NCBI RefSeq assembly: GCF_016307205.1
Contig: NZ_JAEIJD010000007.1
Span: forward strand, 62,001-126,000
Reading direction: 5' to 3'
DNA from: Pontibaca salina
GTDB taxonomy: Bacteria; Pseudomonadota; Alphaproteobacteria; Rhodobacterales; Rhodobacteraceae
DNA: 64,000 nucleotides
The position numbers and the translations under genes are program-made. The notes under the pieces are model-generated. The model did no database searches. It was not told where the DNA came from and saw nothing but the letters and a program-made list of their open reading frames with translations. Below, piece after piece: positions 60,956 through 64,000 of this stretch. Position 1 is the first letter of the stretch. Each line of letters opens with the position of its first letter.

Positions 60956-61417
60956 ATGCGATTTTTCATATGCTTTGCCACGGGGATCCTCTTGGCGACC
61001 CTCGCCCGGCCAGTGACGGCCGAGACGGTAGGGGAGATCGGGGTCGATTGGGCCGGCAATGATATAGTCATTGAAGCCATCGCCGACCCCAAGGTGGAGG
61101 GCGTGACCTGTCATATCGCCTATTTCAATCGGGGCATGATCGACCGGTTGACCAAGGGCAACTGGTTTGAGGACCCCTCGAACAGTGCCATTCAATGCCG
61201 ACAGACCGGACCGATTGTGCTGGGCGAGATCGACAAGGGCAAGAGTGGCGAAAGCGTCTTTCGCACCTCACGCTCGATCATTCTGAAATCGCTGCGGATC
61301 ACCCGGATTTATGACGAGGAAAACCAAGTGCTGGTCTATGTTTCGCATGGCAATAAACTGATCGAGGGGTCGGCCAAAGTGTCGATTTCGACCGTGCCCT
61401 TATATGATGCGGAGTAG
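60956..61417 (+). CDS. creA: CreA-family periplasmic protein
   Basis: A 153-residue protein with a signal peptide (about 22 residues ending PVTA). The mature domain shows VEGVTCHIAYFNRG, CRQTGPI and the two cysteines that are conserved in CreA proteins of unknown function. It is divergent from the liu operon and convergent with the aminotransferase gene, three bases away. Confidence 0.88.
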   Translation: MRFFICFATGILLATLARPVTAETVGEIGVDWAGNDIVIEAIADPKVEGVTCHIAYFNRGMIDRLTKGNWFEDPSNSAIQCRQTGPIVLGEIDKGKSGESVFRTSRSIILKSLRITRIYDEENQVLVYVSHGNKLIEGSAKVSISTVPLYDAE

Positions 61418-61420
61418 GTT

Positions 61421-62611
61421 TCAGACCAGAAACAGGGCTGCGGCCTCGGCGTGAATGATGCGGGCAATCAGCGCGCAATCCGCAAGGCTGAAGGTCAGCG
61501 GTACGCGCATATCGAGAGTCGCTGCTAAAATCCGATCACTTTTCGGCATCTTCGGCGTTGGCGCATATTGCCAGCTGTCATAGCGCGAGGTGAAACCTGT
61601 CGGTTCCGCCGCACCGAACCATTTGAGCTCGACCCCGCGCGCGGCACAGCGCACCAAGAGTTCCTGCACCATCGGTTCGGACCAGTCCAACGCCAGAAAC
61701 TGGAAGGACGAGCCGACAAATCCTTCACTTTCGGGACGTTCGACCATTGTCAGACCCGGCGCATCACGCAATCCGTTTTCCAACGCGCGATAGCGCTCGT
61801 TCCACCGCGTCACCTGCGCAGGCAGGTCGCGCAGTTGCGGCCGCAGGATCGCGGCGCGCAGATTGTCCATCCGTCCCGAAATATTGGGAGTCTCGAACCT
61901 TATGTTCTCAAACGTCTCAGGTGGCGGCGCGGCAATGTGGCGCTCATAAAGCATATATGATCCCGACAACATCACCGCGCGGGCGGCAATTTCCGCATCA
62001 CTCGTGACAAGTAACCCACCCTCGCCCGAGTTGATATGTTTGTAGGTCTGGGTCGAATAACAGCCAACGGCCCCATGCCGCCCTGAGGGCACCCCGCGCC
62101 AGGAAGCACCCATTGTATGCGCACAATCCTCGATCACCGTAACGCCCGCCGCGGTGCAGATAGCCATCAGACGATCCATATCACAGATATGCCCGCGCAT
62201 GTGGGAGAGCATCAGCACATCCGCATGCCCTGCCTTATCTGCCAGATCTTCAAGATCGATGGTCAGCGCCTCGGTCACGTCGACATATACCGGCTGCGCC
62301 CCCACGGCCGCAATCGCACCGGGCACCGGTGCCAGCGTGAAAGCGTTGCAAAGCACCGCGTCGCCCGGTTTTACCCCGACCGCACGCAAGGCCGTGGCCA
62401 GAGCATACCCGCCCGAAGCCACTGCCAGCGCATATTTCGCGCCGATGAATGCGGCAAATTCCTGCTCCAGCAAGGCGACTTCGCCGGTTTCTCCGGGGGC
62501 CTGATTATAACGGTGCAACCGTCCGTGGTGCAGCACATCAAGCGCCGCTGAGATTCCCTCGTCGCTGATCGGTTCCTGCTGGGTGAAATTGCCGGTGAAA
62601 TTCTCGCTCAT
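61421..62611 (-). CDS. DegT/DnrJ/EryC1/StrS-family aminotransferase
   Basis: A 396-residue PLP enzyme of the sugar-aminotransferase family. EDCAH (Asp162) and the Schiff-base Lys191 in TYKHINSGEGG are the key residues. Such enzymes usually transaminate nucleotide-keto-sugars for polysaccharides or natural products. It is isolated from the polysaccharide locus by 37 kb and next to gph and glmU, so the substrate cannot be deduced; a role in making an amino sugar for the surface glycan is possible. Transcribed in the same direction as gph and 45 bp after it. Confidence 0.85.
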   Translation of the reverse strand: MSENFTGNFTQQEPISDEGISAALDVLHHGRLHRYNQAPGETGEVALLEQEFAAFIGAKYALAVASGGYALATALRAVGVKPGDAVLCNAFTLAPVPGAIAAVGAQPVYVDVTEALTIDLEDLADKAGHADVLMLSHMRGHICDMDRLMAICTAAGVTVIEDCAHTMGASWRGVPSGRHGAVGCYSTQTYKHINSGEGGLLVTSDAEIAARAVMLSGSYMLYERHIAAPPPETFENIRFETPNISGRMDNLRAAILRPQLRDLPAQVTRWNERYRALENGLRDAPGLTMVERPESEGFVGSSFQFLALDWSEPMVQELLVRCAARGVELKWFGAAEPTGFTSRYDSWQYAPTPKMPKSDRILAATLDMRVPLTFSLADCALIARIIHAEAAALFLV

Positions 62612-62656
62612 GGGCTACCTTTGGCGCGCGCTGCGGGCACCGTCAATAGGAGGCAC

Positions 62657-63319
62657 TCATCCGATCAGATCAGAGACGATACCTGGAAGATCCTCGTACC
62701 GATCCAGCAGCGCATCGGGCTCAAGTGCTGCCATATCCTCGCCCGATGGCCCAAAGGTGACCAGAACCGACGGCACGCCAGCCGCGCGGGCAGTGTTGCG
62801 GTCGGTATCGCTATCGCCAATCAACACAGAGTGCGCCGGATCTCCTCCCGCGCGGCGCGCCGCCTCGCGCAGGGGTTCGGCATCGGGTTTGCTGACACTC
62901 AGCGTATCGGCCCCAACCATCGAGGCGAAGGCATCGCGGATGCCCAGCCGATCCAGCAGCAGTTCGGCCAGCGCCTCAGGCTTGTTGGTACAAATCCCGA
63001 CCCCATAGCCAGCGGTTTTCAGCGCCGAGATCGCTTCCATCGCACCGGGGTAAACCTTGGTATGGATATCGATGGAGTCGCGATAACACTCCAGAAGCAG
63101 GGGGTAATATTGGTCCACCACCGTCGCGTCGAGTTGCTTGAGCCGGGTCAACCCTTCAGTCAGCATGTACCTGCCGCCGCGCAAAGCCACGCCGGCGTCA
63201 CCGGGATGGAGCAACACATCACCATGACCCATCTCGCGAAAACAGGCATTGGCGGCAGCCAGAAGGTCGCCCGAAGTATCGGCCAGCGTGCCGTCCAGAT
63301 CAAAGATTACCGTGCGCAT
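62657..63319 (-). CDS. gph: Phosphoglycolate phosphatase (HAD family)
   Basis: A 220-residue HAD phosphatase that removes 2-phosphoglycolate. Motif I FDLDGTLADTSGDLL near 5-19, motif II ICTNKPEA and motif IV IGDSDTDRNTARAAG are complete. I chose ATG 63319 (MRTVIFDLDG); the frame stays open well upstream across the glmU promoter but is not homologous there. Confidence 0.93.
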   Translation of the reverse strand: MRTVIFDLDGTLADTSGDLLAAANACFREMGHGDVLLHPGDAGVALRGGRYMLTEGLTRLKQLDATVVDQYYPLLLECYRDSIDIHTKVYPGAMEAISALKTAGYGVGICTNKPEALAELLLDRLGIRDAFASMVGADTLSVSKPDAEPLREAARRAGGDPAHSVLIGDSDTDRNTARAAGVPSVLVTFGPSGEDMAALEPDALLDRYEDLPGIVSDLIG

Positions 63320-63445
63320 AGCAAGTCCTCTTGGCATCAATTCGCGCGCCTTGTTGCAAAGCGCAATCTTGTTTGATCGCCCTTCGGCTTGCGTTGCAAG
63401 GGTCTTCGGATAAAACGAACGCGCAGGAAACACAAAGGGAAACCC

Positions 63446-64000
63446 ATGACTATTGCCCTGATCGTTCTGGCCGCAGGCCAGGGCACGAGAATGAATTCGG
63501 ACCTTCCCAAAGTGCTGCACCCGATTGCCCATGCGCCGATGCTGGCCCATGCGATGCGCGCGGGTGCCGCACTGGACCCGGCCCGCACGATTATCGTTGC
63601 AGGGCACGGCGCCGAGGCCGTTGGCGCTGCCGCGACTGACATCAACCCCGACGCGCAAGTCGTTATTCAGCCTGAACAAAACGGCACCGCCGATGCAGTC
63701 AATCAGGCGAAGGCGGCCTTGCAGGGTTTCGACGGCGATGCAATCGTTCTCTATGGCGACACGCCGTTCGTGCGCCCCGAAACGTTGGAGCGAATGATTG
63801 CCGCCCGCGCCGGTGCCGATCTGGTCGTGCTGGGTTTTCAAGCTGCCGATCCCGGACGTTACGGACGCTTGATCGCACAGGGTGAGGTGTTGGAACGGAT
63901 CGTCGAGCACAAGGATTCTACAGATGAAGAGCGAGCTGTAACTCTATGCAATAGCGGCCTTATTGCCTGCAATTCTGCGCTCCTGTTCGACTTGATCGCA
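63446..64000 (+). CDS. glmU: Bifunctional N-acetylglucosamine-1-phosphate uridyltransferase / glucosamine-1-phosphate acetyltransferase (partial)
   Basis: The first 185 codons; the gene runs off the window. LAAGQGTRMNSDLPKVLH at 8-25 is the uridyltransferase signature, followed by QPEQNGTADAV and YGDTPFV with the metal-binding Asp. It makes UDP-N-acetylglucosamine for peptidoglycan and lipopolysaccharide. It is divergent from gph; promoters must lie in 63320-63445. Confidence 0.96.
   Translation, partial: MTIALIVLAAGQGTRMNSDLPKVLHPIAHAPMLAHAMRAGAALDPARTIIVAGHGAEAVGAAATDINPDAQVVIQPEQNGTADAVNQAKAALQGFDGDAIVLYGDTPFVRPETLERMIAARAGADLVVLGFQAADPGRYGRLIAQGEVLERIVEHKDSTDEERAVTLCNSGLIACNSALLFDLIA

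Overview
The window looks like chromosomal DNA of a roseobacter-type member of the Rhodobacteraceae (Alphaproteobacteria). It is GC-rich. It carries the 14-gene nuo operon in the alphaproteobacterial arrangement with the small family-specific inserts (DUF5333- and DUF5337-like genes, lipoproteins, a carboxymuconolactone decarboxylase-like gene), followed by birA, coaX and rnj. It also carries a full leucine-degradation (liu) operon, and two copies of an intergenic repeat of the kind common in this family. The species cannot be named from the sequence alone.

Region 1 (1-333) is the 3' end of a TamB-like gene.

Region 2 (466-24600) is an exopolysaccharide locus. It holds a WecG/TagA-type glycosyltransferase, a Wzy/O-antigen-ligase-like polymerase, a GT4 glycosyltransferase, a Wzx flippase, a Wzz chain-length protein, a degenerate CpsD-like ATPase and an ExoY/WcaJ-like initiating sugar-phosphate transferase. 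No outer-membrane Wza-type exporter is present in the window. Embedded in this locus is a compact six-gene operon (3221-18650) whose genes overlap or nearly abut. It encodes a 2165-residue polyketide synthase (KS-AT-KR-DH-ACP-TE), a GT2 glycosyltransferase, a 1517-residue peptide synthetase (formyltransferase - vestigial linker - adenylation domain interrupted by a luciferase-like flavin monooxygenase - PCP), an EntD/Sfp-like phosphopantetheinyl transferase, a membrane-anchored SGNH-type protein and a secreted glycosidase-like protein. The layout suggests a formylated, oxygenated aminoacyl-polyketide that is made with, or attached to, a surface glycan. This is the most interesting part of the window; product and linkage are inference.

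Region 3 (25089-33748) is mostly housekeeping: a DgoK-like protein that has lost its phosphate-binding motif, a HAD hydrolase, a MaoC hydratase, ribF, a YcgN-like protein, threonine aldolase, peptide release factor 3 and an RhlE-type RNA helicase.

Region 4 (33791-53970, minus strand) is nuoA to nuoN with seven additional small genes, then birA, coaX and ribonuclease J. A 56-codon unrecognised membrane ORF sits coupled between nuoC and nuoD, and NuoE carries a long C-terminal extension ending in a helix-hairpin-helix-like domain.

Region 5 (54260-60815, minus strand) is the liu operon for leucine/isovalerate catabolism (isovaleryl-CoA dehydrogenase, both methylcrotonyl-CoA carboxylase subunits, HMG-CoA lyase, methylglutaconyl-CoA hydratase), with an imperfect 18-bp palindrome upstream of its first gene. 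The window ends with a CreA-like protein, a DegT-type aminotransferase, phosphoglycolate phosphatase and the start of glmU. I saw no rRNA, tRNA, CRISPR array or insertion sequence.
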